Positions 51,696 through 60,873 of a stretch of DNA of 64,000 nt are shown one piece after another. The number at the start of each line of letters is the position of its first letter. Positions within the stretch are counted from its first letter, which is position 1. The notes below the pieces were generated by a model. It did no database searches. It was not told where the DNA came from and saw only the letters and a list, made by a program, of their open reading frames with translations. Origin of the DNA: Hymenobacter rigui (lineage in GTDB: Bacteria > Bacteroidota > Bacteroidia > Cytophagales > Hymenobacteraceae); NCBI RefSeq assembly GCF_003944715.1, contig NZ_RWIT01000019.1, positions 1-64,000 of the forward strand. The letters are read 5' to 3'. The translations under genes and the position numbers were made by a program.

Positions 51696-53264
51696 CTAAT
51701 TCGTCAATGCTCCCACGGCGGAGGCAAGGTTCACGCGGCCCCAGCCGAAATTAGGGTCCCGGCTGCTGCGGTTGGAACTGGCGGCTACCAGGCGGCTCAT
51801 GATTTGGGCCCGGGTTTCGGTGGGGTATTTCGACCACACGACGGCGGCCATGCCGGCCATGCTGGCCGTGGCCACCGAGGAGCCGCCAATAGTGCTGGGG
51901 GCGTCGCCGGACATAGCCAGGGTGAGGGGGCGCAGGTTGTTGCTGCTGCGCTGCATCACCACCGTGAATTCCACGTCGGAGCCCACGTGGCATTCGTCAC
52001 AGCGGGTGGTGAGGTTGTCTTTCACGCCCGTAACGGCTACGGCCTCGGCCAGCGAAGCCGGATAGATAACGCCCACCCAGCCCGCCGACCAGTCAAAGGA
52101 CGTGCCGGCGGCGCAGAAAATCAGCTTACCCTTGCCATAGGCGTAACGGATGGCATCGGTCATCTGCGAGGAGGAGGTGAGGCGGCCCATGCTCATGCTG
52201 ATGATGCGCACATCGGAGCGGTTGCCGGCCAGCAGGTAAGCATCCGTTACGCCCTGTACTTCCCGGCTGGCATCCAGAAATACATCTTCGGCGGCGCGCA
52301 CGGTAATCAGGTTGGCATTGTAAGCAATGCCGACAGAGGCACCATCGGTGCCGCGCGGAGCGGCGCAGGCGCCGGCCATGCCGGTACCGTGGCCGCAACC
52401 GTCGTTGGGCGTTTCGTAGTCGCCATACGGGATACCGAAGATGGTATTGCGCGGCAGGGTCACGAGTCGCTCAATGGTGCGGCCGGTGCTCAGTCCCTGG
52501 TTGAACGCCGAGCCCAGGTTGTCCTGCCCATCAGAGGCTCCCGTGTCAATTATCAGCACTTTGGAGCCGCGCCCGGTGCTCTGGTTCCAGGCCGTTCGGA
52601 TGCCGTGGTACACATCGGCCTGGTTCCAGGAGGACTTGCTGCCGTTGCTGAGCACCGTGTAGTCGGAGCCGGCCACGATGCCGGCCGTGGCGGTGTTGCT
52701 GCCGCAGCCGCTGCTGCTTAGAATGGAAGCCGCTTTGCTGGCCGACTGGTGGTTGGGCTCGTAGCCGATAGGCTCAGCATAGCGTACCAGCCCGGACTCG
52801 CGCAGGGCTTTGATGGTACTCAACTCTCGCACCGTTACCGTTAGCACCGGCAGGGCATTCTGCTCAAACACCTGTAGCTTTTCGACGGTCAAGTCGGGGT
52901 GCGCTTTCTGCTCCTCGGTCAGAATCAGGGCCAGAACCTGCTGGCGGGCCTGCTGCCACTCGGGGCTTAGGCGGGCATCATCGGGCAGCGGGGCCGAGGC
53001 GCGCACCGTGGCCGGGCGGTACCCCACTGATAATACATGGTCGGACTGTTGCAAAGCGCTCCAGACGGTGTGGGCGGAGGTGGAGTTCCAGTCAAACTGG
53101 CCTTTCTGGCGCAGCGTATTGAAAATCTGCTCATCCAGTTGTTGCTGGGTTAGGGCCGTAGTGGGGTCCGGCTGGGAAGTGGGTGCCGGGTCAGCGGCAT
53201 CGTGCTGGCAGGCGACCAATGCCAGGGCCAGCAACGCGGCGGGCGCGAAGGGTAGAATACGCAT
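51696..53264 (-). CDS. S8 family peptidase lipoprotein
   Basis: 522 residues. Lipoprotein signal with LVAC (Cys19). A propeptide of about 160 residues, then the subtilisin fold: Asp in VLIIDTGASDGQD, His in GCGHGTGMAGACAA, and Ser in VATASMAGMAAVV. The serine motif (TASMAG) differs slightly from the common GTSMA. It should be an extracytoplasmic serine protease tethered to a membrane. ATG at 53264 opens the signal. Confidence 0.88.
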   Translation of the reverse strand: MRILPFAPAALLALALVACQHDAADPAPTSQPDPTTALTQQQLDEQIFNTLRQKGQFDWNSTSAHTVWSALQQSDHVLSVGYRPATVRASAPLPDDARLSPEWQQARQQVLALILTEEQKAHPDLTVEKLQVFEQNALPVLTVTVRELSTIKALRESGLVRYAEPIGYEPNHQSASKAASILSSSGCGSNTATAGIVAGSDYTVLSNGSKSSWNQADVYHGIRTAWNQSTGRGSKVLIIDTGASDGQDNLGSAFNQGLSTGRTIERLVTLPRNTIFGIPYGDYETPNDGCGHGTGMAGACAAPRGTDGASVGIAYNANLITVRAAEDVFLDASREVQGVTDAYLLAGNRSDVRIISMSMGRLTSSSQMTDAIRYAYGKGKLIFCAAGTSFDWSAGWVGVIYPASLAEAVAVTGVKDNLTTRCDECHVGSDVEFTVVMQRSSNNLRPLTLAMSGDAPSTIGGSSVATASMAGMAAVVWSKYPTETRAQIMSRLVAASSNRSSRDPNFGWGRVNLASAVGALTN

Positions 53265-53401
53265 AGAGTAGTGGATTTTGGTTGGGAAAAGAACAGTGAA
53301 TAAAGAAAGCTGAATATTGGATAAGTACAACGTGTAGAATTATGTTCGGCTTGCCGAATAGTTACGCTGTATAATTCGAAAGCTGAACCAGAAGCAACAA
53401 A

Positions 53402-53435
53402 AAAGCGTCCCGCTACCTGAGTAGCGGGACGCTTT
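53402..53435 (-). terminator. Hairpin terminator of kup
   Basis: A 15-bp stem (53402-53416 with 53421-53435) downstream of the kup stop at 53463 on the minus strand. A-rich sequence on its left gives the T run. Confidence 0.8.
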
Positions 53436-53462
53436 CAACTGCGAAATATTGGGCGCGGAAGT

Positions 53463-55397
53463 TTACTTGACGCGCTTCAGGGCAACGTCACGAACGGGGG
53501 TAATTACCAGCGGCACTTTCTCCACTTTCACGGAGCTGGTATCGAGGCCAAAATACTTGTCTTCGGAAGCAATGAACTGCTTGATGTAGAAATAGGCCTG
53601 CATCACCAGCTTCTCCACCATCGGAAATTCGTTTTCTACTGAGAGGAATTTCTCCAGTACCACGAAGCGGAAGTCGCCGGTGACGTGCTGCTTGCTCAGA
53701 GACTCGTAGCGGGAAGTGATGTCCACTTCCTTGTTGCGCACGAGGTCTTCCACCACTTTGCGGAAGTACAGGTTGATGCGCTGCTCCACCCGGAAACCCA
53801 GCCGGAACGTGATGCGAAACACGTCGTCCTGTGCCAGTTCCGTCACTTTGTACTCCATGGTGTACGGCTCATCGGTGGTATCCACGTGCACAAACCAGTA
53901 GATATCGGCACGCTTGGGGCGCTTCTGGAAAATGGAGTAGATAATCTTCGACTCGATTTCCGACTGGCGCTCGGCCGACGACATAAACACCAGGTGCGTA
54001 GCGTATTTCGACACTGACTCGTCGTTGCTGAGTTCTTTCAGCGCATCGATATACGGGTCAATCTTGACAAACTCCGTGAGGCGGCGCTTGATGTAGAAGG
54101 CCCGCAGCCACACGTACATCACGCCCATCAGCGTAACGCCAATGGCCAGGGATACCCAGCCACCGTGGGGGAATTTGATGAGGTTGGCTATCAGGAAGGA
54201 GCCTTCAATGGCCCCATACACCAGCGCAAAGAGCACAATGGCTACCATCGGTACCCGCTTGGAGCGCAGCCACATAATCAGCAGAATGGTGGTCATGAGC
54301 ATGGTGAGCGTAATGGCCAGGCCATAGGCTGCCTCCATATTCTCCGATTTCTGAAAATACAGCACCACGGCAATGCAGCCCAGCAGCAACAGCCGGTTCA
54401 TGCTGGGTACGTACAGCTGTCCCTTCACATCGGTGGGGTAGTTGAGCCGCACTTTGGGCCACATGTTCAGGCGAATGGCTTCGGCCACCAGCGTGAAGGA
54501 GCCGGTAATAAGGGCCTGGGAGGCAATGATGGCCGCAATGGTGGCAATACCAATGCCGATGAGCAGAAACCATTCCGGCATCAGCTCATAGAAGGGGTTA
54601 CGCTTGTTGAGCATCTCGCCCTGATGGGACAGCAGCCAGCCGCCCTGGCCCAGATAGTTCAGCACCAGGCAGGATTTCACGAACACCCAGCTAATGCGAA
54701 TGTTGCCTTTGCCGCAATGGCCCAGATCGGAGTACAGGGCTTCGGCCCCGGTAGTGCACAGGAACACGGCACCCAGGAGCCAGAAACCGCCGGGGTAGTT
54801 CACCAGCAGGTCGTAGGCGTGGTAGGGGTTGAGCGCCTGCAGAATGCCCGGGTGTTGCATTATGCCGTGTACGCCCAGCACCGCCAGCATGGAAAACCAC
54901 ACGAACATAATCGGGCCAAAGGCCTTGCCTACAATCTGTGTTCCAAAGCTTTGAAGCAAAAATAGCCCCGCAATAATGCCGATGACAATGGGCACCGTGG
55001 GAATATTTGGGTACACCGCTTCCAGCCCTTCAATGGCCGAGGATACCGAAATGGGCGGGGTAATCACCCCATCGGCCAGCAGGGCCGAGCCGCCGATGAT
55101 GGCAATGGCCGACAGCCAGGCCCCGCGCCGCCGCACCAGGGCATACAGCGAAAAAATGCCACCCTCGCCGTTGTTATCGGCGTTGAGGGTAAGCATGACA
55201 TACTTGATGGTTGTCTGCAGGGTGAGCGTCCAGAACACGCAGGAGATACCCCCAAGCACAAGCATCGGGTTAATCTGCTCCGGAACAATGGCCTTCATTA
55301 CGTACAGCGGCGAAGTGCCAATGTCGCCGTAGATGATGCCGAGGGCAATGAGCAAGCCGGCCGACGATATGGCGGTGTGCTGGTGTTTGGCGTCCAT
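53463..55397 (-). CDS. kup: Kup-type potassium uptake protein
   Basis: 644 residues. Twelve membrane helices over residues 1-450, with ALGIIYGDIGTSPLY, DNNGEGGIFSLYAL, LLADGVITPPISV and GAEALYSDLGHCGKGN motifs of the KUP/HAK/KT family, then a long cytoplasmic C-terminal domain (about 450-644). It imports potassium by proton symport. Start ATG at 55397; upstream in-frame ATG not needed. Confidence 0.95.
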   Translation of the reverse strand: MDAKHQHTAISSAGLLIALGIIYGDIGTSPLYVMKAIVPEQINPMLVLGGISCVFWTLTLQTTIKYVMLTLNADNNGEGGIFSLYALVRRRGAWLSAIAIIGGSALLADGVITPPISVSSAIEGLEAVYPNIPTVPIVIGIIAGLFLLQSFGTQIVGKAFGPIMFVWFSMLAVLGVHGIMQHPGILQALNPYHAYDLLVNYPGGFWLLGAVFLCTTGAEALYSDLGHCGKGNIRISWVFVKSCLVLNYLGQGGWLLSHQGEMLNKRNPFYELMPEWFLLIGIGIATIAAIIASQALITGSFTLVAEAIRLNMWPKVRLNYPTDVKGQLYVPSMNRLLLLGCIAVVLYFQKSENMEAAYGLAITLTMLMTTILLIMWLRSKRVPMVAIVLFALVYGAIEGSFLIANLIKFPHGGWVSLAIGVTLMGVMYVWLRAFYIKRRLTEFVKIDPYIDALKELSNDESVSKYATHLVFMSSAERQSEIESKIIYSIFQKRPKRADIYWFVHVDTTDEPYTMEYKVTELAQDDVFRITFRLGFRVEQRINLYFRKVVEDLVRNKEVDITSRYESLSKQHVTGDFRFVVLEKFLSVENEFPMVEKLVMQAYFYIKQFIASEDKYFGLDTSSVKVEKVPLVITPVRDVALKRVK

Positions 55398-55525
55398 GTG
55401 AGGAGTACTAGTGAGAGAATAGCCGGTTTTTAACAAGCGGGGCCAAAGGTAGCAGTTGCGCTGAAATGGCAACGCTAGCCGCGCTTACGCAGTCCCGCTG
55501 GAAAAGTGCAGGGTCACTTCAGCAA

Positions 55526-56113
55526 TTAAGGATGCAGATAGTCAGGATGGCGGGTTTGCGCCTGCCAGTCGGCCAAGGCCAGCCAGTAGGCCGCCGTGGC
55601 GGCCGCTTCGTCGTGGCGCTTCCGGATACGGTAGTTAGCCTCCTGCGCCAACTGCTCCCAGCTGCGGGCCGGGCCTGAAAAGGCAAAGTGGCGCGGCTCT
55701 TGGCCCGGCCGATGCAGGCGCCAGCGGTTGGTGCCCCGGGCGCCCCAGGCCAGCAGCGCAATACCCAGGCCAATGCCCAGCGCGGCCGGAACCGTACTCA
55801 GCCAGAACTGCAGGTAGCCCAGCAAAAACGCACACAGCACAAATGCCCCCAGCAATACCCCCAGCAGCCAGCGCACCGGCCGCACATCCACTGCCTCCAG
55901 CTCCCGCCAACCAAACAGCTCGCCTTGCAGCTCCAGGCCGTCATTGGTCAGGGCTACCCGGCCATCCTCGCTGCGCTGGGTCTGAAACTGTTCAGGCGGG
56001 GCAGGAGGCAGGGGCTGAAACACTGGCTCGGGGAACTGGCCCGCCGGCAAACCGCCGGTGGAGTCAAGGGGCGAGGCGTTGTTATCGGGTGCGGGAGGAA
56101 TAGAGTGGTCCAT
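55526..56113 (-). CDS. Hypothetical membrane protein
   Basis: 195 residues from the ATG at 56113. A Pro-rich N-terminal part (1-45) with a following beta section, then two adjacent membrane helices (about 83-103 and 107-127; LLGVLLGAFVLCAFLLG, VPAALGIGLGIALLAWG), and a short soluble tail. An ATG at 56194 would add 27 residues but lies upstream of the hairpin terminator of the FKBP gene. Unknown family. Confidence 0.6.
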   Translation of the reverse strand: MDHSIPPAPDNNASPLDSTGGLPAGQFPEPVFQPLPPAPPEQFQTQRSEDGRVALTNDGLELQGELFGWRELEAVDVRPVRWLLGVLLGAFVLCAFLLGYLQFWLSTVPAALGIGLGIALLAWGARGTNRWRLHRPGQEPRHFAFSGPARSWEQLAQEANYRIRKRHDEAAATAAYWLALADWQAQTRHPDYLHP

Positions 56114-56120
56114 AGCCGAA

Positions 56121-56191
56121 AAAGCCCCGCTGCCGGTTGTGGTTCGGACCCAATTGAGGGGCACGAGGCGCACGGGAGGCAGCGGGGCTTT
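56121..56191 (-). terminator. Terminator of the FKBP gene with a long loop
   Basis: aaagccccgctgcc (56121-56134) pairs with ggcagcggggcttt (56178-56191) around a 43-base loop, followed on the minus strand by TTTTT. It lies between the FKBP gene and the next minus-strand gene. Confidence 0.6.
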
Positions 56192-56286
56192 CATATCAGG
56201 AGAAAAAGAGCTGAGAAATAACGGGGAGTAAGTACGGCTTTTTATCGCCTGGCCTGCTCACCCCGGTTTCCGAACTCCAGAACGTA

Positions 56287-56919
56287 CTAGCGGTTTACTT
56301 TCAGCAGCTCTACGTCGAAAATCAGCGCTGAGTCGGGGCCAATGTCACGGCCGGCACCACGCTTACCGTAGGCCAGGTCGGAGGGAATGTACAGGCGCCA
56401 TTTCGAGCCTTCGGGCATCAGTTGCAGGGCCTCAGTCCAGCCCGCAATTACCTGGTTTACACCGAAGGTAGCGGGCTGGCCGCGCTGGTACGACGAATCA
56501 AACACGTTGCCGTTGATGAGCGTGCCGTGGTAATGGGTGGTAACTGAAGAAGACGGGCCGGGCTTGGGGCCGTTGCCTTCCGTCAGGACCTCGTACTGCA
56601 GGCCGCTGGGCAGGGTGGTTACGCCCGGCTTCTGGGCATTTTCTTGCAGGAAGGCTTCGCCTTCGGCTTTGTTGTTGTTCATGGCGTTAGGGTCTTGGTT
56701 GTCGTCCTGGTCATCACCGCCGCCCAGCTGCTCCTGCAGCTGCTGCATGGCGCTTTGCATCTGCTCGGGCGTCAGGCGGCTGGGCTCCCCGGTCAGGGCT
56801 TCCTTCATGCTCTGGGCAAAGATGTCAATGTCCAGGTCCAGGCCCTGCTGGGCGAAATTGCGGGCCATGTCGCGCCCGATGATGTAGCTGATTTGCTCTT
56901 TCAAGCCGGTCAGATTCAT
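56287..56919 (-). CDS. FKBP-type peptidyl-prolyl isomerase
   Basis: 210 residues. FKBP N-terminal dimerisation domain (about 1-70; ISYIIGRDMARNFAQQG), a Gln/Asp/Asn-rich linker, and the isomerase domain at about 105-208: VTTHYHGTLINGNVFDSSY, VIAGWTEALQLM, GSKWRLYIPSDLAYG and ALIFDVELLKV. No signal peptide is visible, so it is FklB-like and cytoplasmic, or its start lies further upstream. A family D repeat copy lies just before the start. Confidence 0.92.
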   Translation of the reverse strand: MNLTGLKEQISYIIGRDMARNFAQQGLDLDIDIFAQSMKEALTGEPSRLTPEQMQSAMQQLQEQLGGGDDQDDNQDPNAMNNNKAEGEAFLQENAQKPGVTTLPSGLQYEVLTEGNGPKPGPSSSVTTHYHGTLINGNVFDSSYQRGQPATFGVNQVIAGWTEALQLMPEGSKWRLYIPSDLAYGKRGAGRDIGPDSALIFDVELLKVNR

Positions 56920-56923
56920 AAAT

Positions 56924-56955
56924 CACAGATTTTACTGATTTCCCGGATTACGCTG
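56924..56955. repeat. Short dispersed repeat, family D copy 2
   Basis: An imperfect copy of the acagattttacggatttccggatta unit seen at 32214-32244, immediately before the FKBP start codon. Confidence 0.45.
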
Positions 56956-57130
56956 CTGTTTTCCATGAAAACCCGGTTCCGATAGTCAGTATATGAGAGA
57001 GAGGCAGCGGCCCACCGTGAGCCGCTCTTGCTGTGAAGTACCGAAAACCGCCGCGAATGGATATAGTTTTTTTCGTGGATGGGAGATAATGTCCTGATTT
57101 TGAACCCTGGTTTGTGCAGGCCTAAACGCA

Positions 57131-57159
57131 CCAGACCCCGCCCAAGGAGCGGGGTCTGG
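57131..57159 (-). terminator. Hairpin terminator of the 45-residue peptide gene
   Basis: ccagaccccgc (57131-57141) pairs with gcggggtctgg (57149-57159), 24 bases past the stop at 57183. Confidence 0.75.
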
Positions 57160-57182
57160 CTAAAAAACGACTTGGGTATAGC

Positions 57183-57320
57183 TTAGCAGAAGTGCAGCTC
57201 TTCCTCGTCGCGCAGATCAAAAAACAAGTTCAGGTCGCGGACCTGGGCGGCCAGGAAGCTAAGTGACCCTAACCCTCCCAGAACCAGCAGCGAAGAAACG
57301 GCGGCAGTGCTCTTTTTCAT
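57183..57320 (-). CDS. Small secreted peptide, 45 residues
   Basis: Too short for a standard gene caller. MKKSTAAVSSLLVLGGLGSL is the start of a signal peptide; cleavage after FLAAQ would leave a mature peptide of about 20 residues that is acidic (DLRDEEELHF) and ends in Cys. A -7 box TATCTTTG (57362-57369) stands 42 bases upstream, and a terminator follows. That makes it a complete small gene. Function unknown: it may be a secreted signal, a structural peptide or a modified peptide. Confidence 0.6.
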   Translation of the reverse strand: MKKSTAAVSSLLVLGGLGSLSFLAAQVRDLNLFFDLRDEEELHFC

Positions 57321-57361
57321 GTAATCTATGTGTATGGTGATGCAAGTCAGTTTGTTGACTG

Positions 57362-57369
57362 CAAAGATA
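57362..57369 (-). promoter_or_regulatory. -7 element of the 45-residue peptide gene
   Basis: On the minus strand TATCTTTG is a perfect match to TAnnTTTG, the Bacteroidota -7 box. A -33 box is not certain. Confidence 0.45.
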
Positions 57370-57449
57370 CTACGCAGAGGTCAGGAAATTGTTATGCAAG
57401 CATCATTTATTTGTTGCGGCTGGCGGGGGTGTTGTCAGGGCTGGCTATC

Positions 57450-57794
57450 CTATTCGTCGCGCTGATAACCCTCCTCGTCAAAAGAATTTTCCTCGTTGAT
57501 GAGGTAGCTTTCCTCGGCCGAGGATGAGGGTGGGGGTGCCGGGGCAGAGCCCAGCCAGATTTCCACGAAGGGCGGCTGGTTGGCTCGCACCTGCACGGGA
57601 ATATCGTCGCTTTCCAGCCGGCCGTACGCCTTGAGCACGTACTTGCCGGGCCGCAGGTTATCGAAGCCAAAGCGGCCTTCCGCATCCGTAATTGCCACAA
57701 TGTCGGGGTGGGGCGGCCCGGATACGATGATCATATTCACGTCCTCGAGGGGCGCATTGGTAGTATCCCGAACAATACCGGTTATGTATCCCAT
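57450..57794 (-). CDS. Carboxypeptidase regulatory-like domain protein
   Basis: 114 residues from the ATG at 57794: MGYITGIVRDTTNAPLEDVNM, ITDAEGRFGFDNLRPGKYVL, typical of the CarboxypepD_reg beta-sandwich, then an acidic tail with Pro/Ser and Glu/Asp runs. No signal peptide is seen with this start. It lies 124 bases after the trypsin-like protease gene on the same strand. The domain may work as a binding partner. Confidence 0.7.
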   Translation of the reverse strand: MGYITGIVRDTTNAPLEDVNMIIVSGPPHPDIVAITDAEGRFGFDNLRPGKYVLKAYGRLESDDIPVQVRANQPPFVEIWLGSAPAPPPSSSAEESYLINEENSFDEEGYQRDE

Positions 57795-57918
57795 CGTGCT
57801 TGCTTGGTTTGAGGTACTGCAACGCAACAACAGCACTAGTAGCCCCGGCATCAGGCCGGTAAAGAGGTGACTGGGAAACAGCTGGCGCCCCGGCCACCTC
57901 TTGTTACAGCGCCCGGTG

Positions 57919-59334
57919 CTAGGCACCGCCTTCCAGCCGCCACTTCTTCAGATTATCGAACACCGGCTTGGTAATGCGGGTGGCCGAGTTGCCCGATGAG
58001 GCCCCGTTGGTATGAATGCCCACCACAATACGGCTGCCGGCCGCATCCTTGAACCACACCGGCGAGCCGCTCTGGCCACCGGCCGTGTCAATATCGTACG
58101 TAATGGTGCGGCTGGTAACGCTCTTGGCTTTGCGACCATTAAACCACATGGTGCCCGAGGGTTTGTCGCCGGGGTAGCCGGCCGTGTTCAGGCGCTTATT
58201 GAGCAGAAACTGGTCCGGGAACTGCCCAAACCCGAAGGCTCCGATGCTGGGCGACACGCTGGCATTGCGGGGCAGCTGAATCACGCCGTAGTCGTAGTTG
58301 CGGGCTTTGTTGTTTACCCAGCCCTGTACCGAGCGAAATGCGGTGGCCGTGTAATGCTGGAATGGCTCACTGGTGCCATTGCGGCCGGGTGTCACCACAA
58401 TTTGCCGGGGCCAGCCGCCGTGCCCGTGAATGTACACGCAGTGGCCGGCCGTGAGAATGGTGCGCGGCCCGATAAAGAAGCCCGTGCCCAGGTAGTTCTT
58501 GCCATCGGCGGCCTGAATTTTGAGGTGGCAGATGCGCTTCCAGGGTACCACGGAGGTGTTGTTTACCTGTACCCGGTCATCCGTCCCAATGATAACTTCC
58601 AGGGCTTCAATCTGCTGAGCCAGGGCCTCTACGTCCGTTTCATCCATACCAGCGGCTTCGTCCTGGCCGGCTTCGTCGTCGGTGGCTTCGCTGAATTCCA
58701 GCTGCTTGATGATGGCCGGATTGACGCCGGCCTGCCGGAGCATCTGCAGAATGGCCGGGTTCAGCTTTTTACCCTTGGGCTTCACGATTCCCTGCACCAG
58801 CTTGGTGCCTTGTTTCACGGCCGCTCCGGCCAGCGTGGGTAATACCGCTTTGGCCAGGGGCAGCACCAGCGCCGCCAAGGCACCAAAAAACTCCTGGTTG
58901 CCCTCCGAGGCTTCCATGTCGGCCAGGGAGGCTTCCACTACGGGCTCGGCCTCGGCGCTGGTTTCGGCGGGGTTGTTTTCCTGCCAGCCTTCCACGCTTT
59001 CGTAGAAGGATTCCGTATCCGTAGCCTCATCCGCTTCCGCCGATTCATCGGACATGCCGCCCTCATTGCCGGTGGTATTCAGGCGCGAAACCGGGCTGTT
59101 GATGGGGCGGTGGCCGTCGGTAAGCACCGCTTCAGTAGCGGTAGCCTCGCCGTCGTAGCCATCTGACTCGTTGCCGTCGGTGGCCCCGGCTACTTCATTG
59201 ATAACCTCCTCCAAAGTGGTGGCCTCGTCGGTGGCCAGGTTTTCCATGGGGTACCCCATAGGGCCCCGGCCGGTGGGGGGAAGGTCGTAGTCGTACTGCC
59301 CATTGCCTGGGGTAATCCTGACTTTTGTTTCCAT
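57919..59334 (-). CDS. Trypsin-like serine protease without a signal peptide
   Basis: 471 residues. No signal peptide. Residues 1-145 are acidic and low in complexity; about 148-185 is hydrophobic and amphipathic (FFGALAALVLPLAKAV, GAAVKQGTKLVQGIV). The S1/S6 protease domain is at 255-470, with His298 in TAGHC, Asp348 in NYDYG and Ser422 in GGQSGSPV, like glutamyl endopeptidase (V8). Secretion is unclear; the start ATG is at 59334. The acidic N-terminal part may serve as a pro-region. It is transcribed with the CarboxypepD_reg gene downstream. Confidence 0.8.
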   Translation of the reverse strand: METKVRITPGNGQYDYDLPPTGRGPMGYPMENLATDEATTLEEVINEVAGATDGNESDGYDGEATATEAVLTDGHRPINSPVSRLNTTGNEGGMSDESAEADEATDTESFYESVEGWQENNPAETSAEAEPVVEASLADMEASEGNQEFFGALAALVLPLAKAVLPTLAGAAVKQGTKLVQGIVKPKGKKLNPAILQMLRQAGVNPAIIKQLEFSEATDDEAGQDEAAGMDETDVEALAQQIEALEVIIGTDDRVQVNNTSVVPWKRICHLKIQAADGKNYLGTGFFIGPRTILTAGHCVYIHGHGGWPRQIVVTPGRNGTSEPFQHYTATAFRSVQGWVNNKARNYDYGVIQLPRNASVSPSIGAFGFGQFPDQFLLNKRLNTAGYPGDKPSGTMWFNGRKAKSVTSRTITYDIDTAGGQSGSPVWFKDAAGSRIVVGIHTNGASSGNSATRITKPVFDNLKKWRLEGGA

Positions 59335-59497
59335 AGTGGTAGTAGGTTAGGTGTTGGTAAATGGACGTACCGAAGATACCTCCTGCGAGAGCCGGGTTCA
59401 ATAACATAAATATGTGAAAGTCAATATTTTGTACTGAATTAATCAGGGAAGGAATAACCTTTTGAAGGCGTATGCACGCCTGATTGAATCAATAAAA

Positions 59498-59524
59498 AAA
59501 GTCCTGCCACTCCGGCAGGACTTT
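59498..59524 (-). terminator. Hairpin terminator of ada
   Basis: An 11-bp stem (59498-59508 with 59514-59524) between the ada stop (59577) and the protease start, with A/T runs on both sides. Confidence 0.75.
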
Positions 59525-59576
59525 GTAACAGGTACCTAACAAAACGAAGCATGCAGTATAGGAACTGCAGGTGGTG

Positions 59577-60683
59577 TTATTGAAGCGAAACCTGCTCTGC
59601 CGGAGCTGCCGGCTCATCGGGGGGTGCGGTTTTGGCGGTCTGTTCCAGTTCCAGCAGGGCCTTTTTGCGCCAGAGGCCGCCCGCATAGCCCGTCAGGTGG
59701 CCATCGGCCCCCAGCACCCGGTGGCAGGGAATGAGAATAGCAATGCGGTTCAGGCCGTTGGTGGAAGCTACGGCCCGGACAGCGGTGGGGCGGCCCAGGG
59801 CGGCGGCCTCCTGCCCATAGGTGCGGGTGCTGCCGTACGGAATCCGGAGCAGCTCCTGCCACACCTGCTGCTGAAACGCCGTGCCGGGGGTGTGCAGCGG
59901 CACTGTAAACTCCCGGCGGGTACCGGCAAAGTATTCGGCTAACTGGATACGGAGTATTTCGTAGTGCACATTTTCGCTCTGCACTACGGTGGCGTTGAGG
60001 CGGTGGGCCAGGTCTTTCAGCTCCGTTTCAAGCCCCCGGCGGTCCGTGAATTCCAGCAGGCAAACTCCCTGCTGGGTTGCGCAGGCCAGCATGGTGCCCA
60101 GCGGCGTTTCCAGGCGGGTAAGGTTAAGGATCTGCTGCTGCCGGCTCAGGGAAGGGGCCACGCCAAACACGGTTTTAAAGGAATCCTGGAAGCCACTGAG
60201 CGACTCATACCCACTTTCAAAGGCCGTAGCCGTTACCGAGTTGCCGTTCTGGATTTTGCGGAACGCGGTATTGATGCGGTTGAGTCGTTGGTAGGCCTGA
60301 AACGTAATGCCGTGCTGCCGCAGAAACCAGCGGCGCACCGTGGCCGGCTCCAGACCTTTCTGGCGCAGCTGCTGGTCGGAGATTTTGACGGCGGGCTGCC
60401 GGGCCAGCTCCTCCAGCAACTCCTGCATAAACGGCGGTGTAGCATCCCGAGCCAGTAGCGGGGTGCACACTTTGCAGGCCCGGTAGCCATGCAGCAGCGC
60501 CTCCTTGGTAGAGGCAAAAAACTCTACGTTTTCAGGTTTGGGCTTGCGGGCCGGGCAGGTAGGCCGGCAGAAGATACCAGTGGTTTTGACGGCGGCAATA
60601 AACCGGCCCTCGTACGCGGCATTTTTAGCAACCAGCGCCTGATAGCATTCGGCGGCGTCGGGAGTGGGAAACAGGGGCGTCAT
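59577..60683 (-). CDS. ada: Ada-like bifunctional DNA methylation repair and regulator protein
   Basis: 368 residues. N-terminal zinc domain with Cys39, Cys43, Cys70 and Cys73 (GIFCRPTCP, ACKVC), which takes methyl groups from phosphotriesters; an AraC-type helix-turn-helix domain (about 85-180; SGYESLSGFQDSFKTVFG); and the O6-methylguanine methyltransferase domain with Cys in LIPCHRVLG near 320. Induces and repairs alkylation damage. The full domain set is present. Confidence 0.95.
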   Translation of the reverse strand: MTPLFPTPDAAECYQALVAKNAAYEGRFIAAVKTTGIFCRPTCPARKPKPENVEFFASTKEALLHGYRACKVCTPLLARDATPPFMQELLEELARQPAVKISDQQLRQKGLEPATVRRWFLRQHGITFQAYQRLNRINTAFRKIQNGNSVTATAFESGYESLSGFQDSFKTVFGVAPSLSRQQQILNLTRLETPLGTMLACATQQGVCLLEFTDRRGLETELKDLAHRLNATVVQSENVHYEILRIQLAEYFAGTRREFTVPLHTPGTAFQQQVWQELLRIPYGSTRTYGQEAAALGRPTAVRAVASTNGLNRIAILIPCHRVLGADGHLTGYAGGLWRKKALLELEQTAKTAPPDEPAAPAEQVSLQ

Positions 60684-60873
60684 AAGGGAAGATGGTGCTG
60701 AATACTCGGAAAGTCAGGCAAAGCAACTCCCTGCTTAAGCGGCCTGCAACCGAAAATTGAACAGGCATTTTTTCAGGTAACCAAATCGGGCCGTTAGCCA
60801 GGCATTACGCCCGGCTACCGGCCCGGATGATACTTGTGTGCAGCGCCTGCCTGCGCGATGAGGCGGCGGGTTG

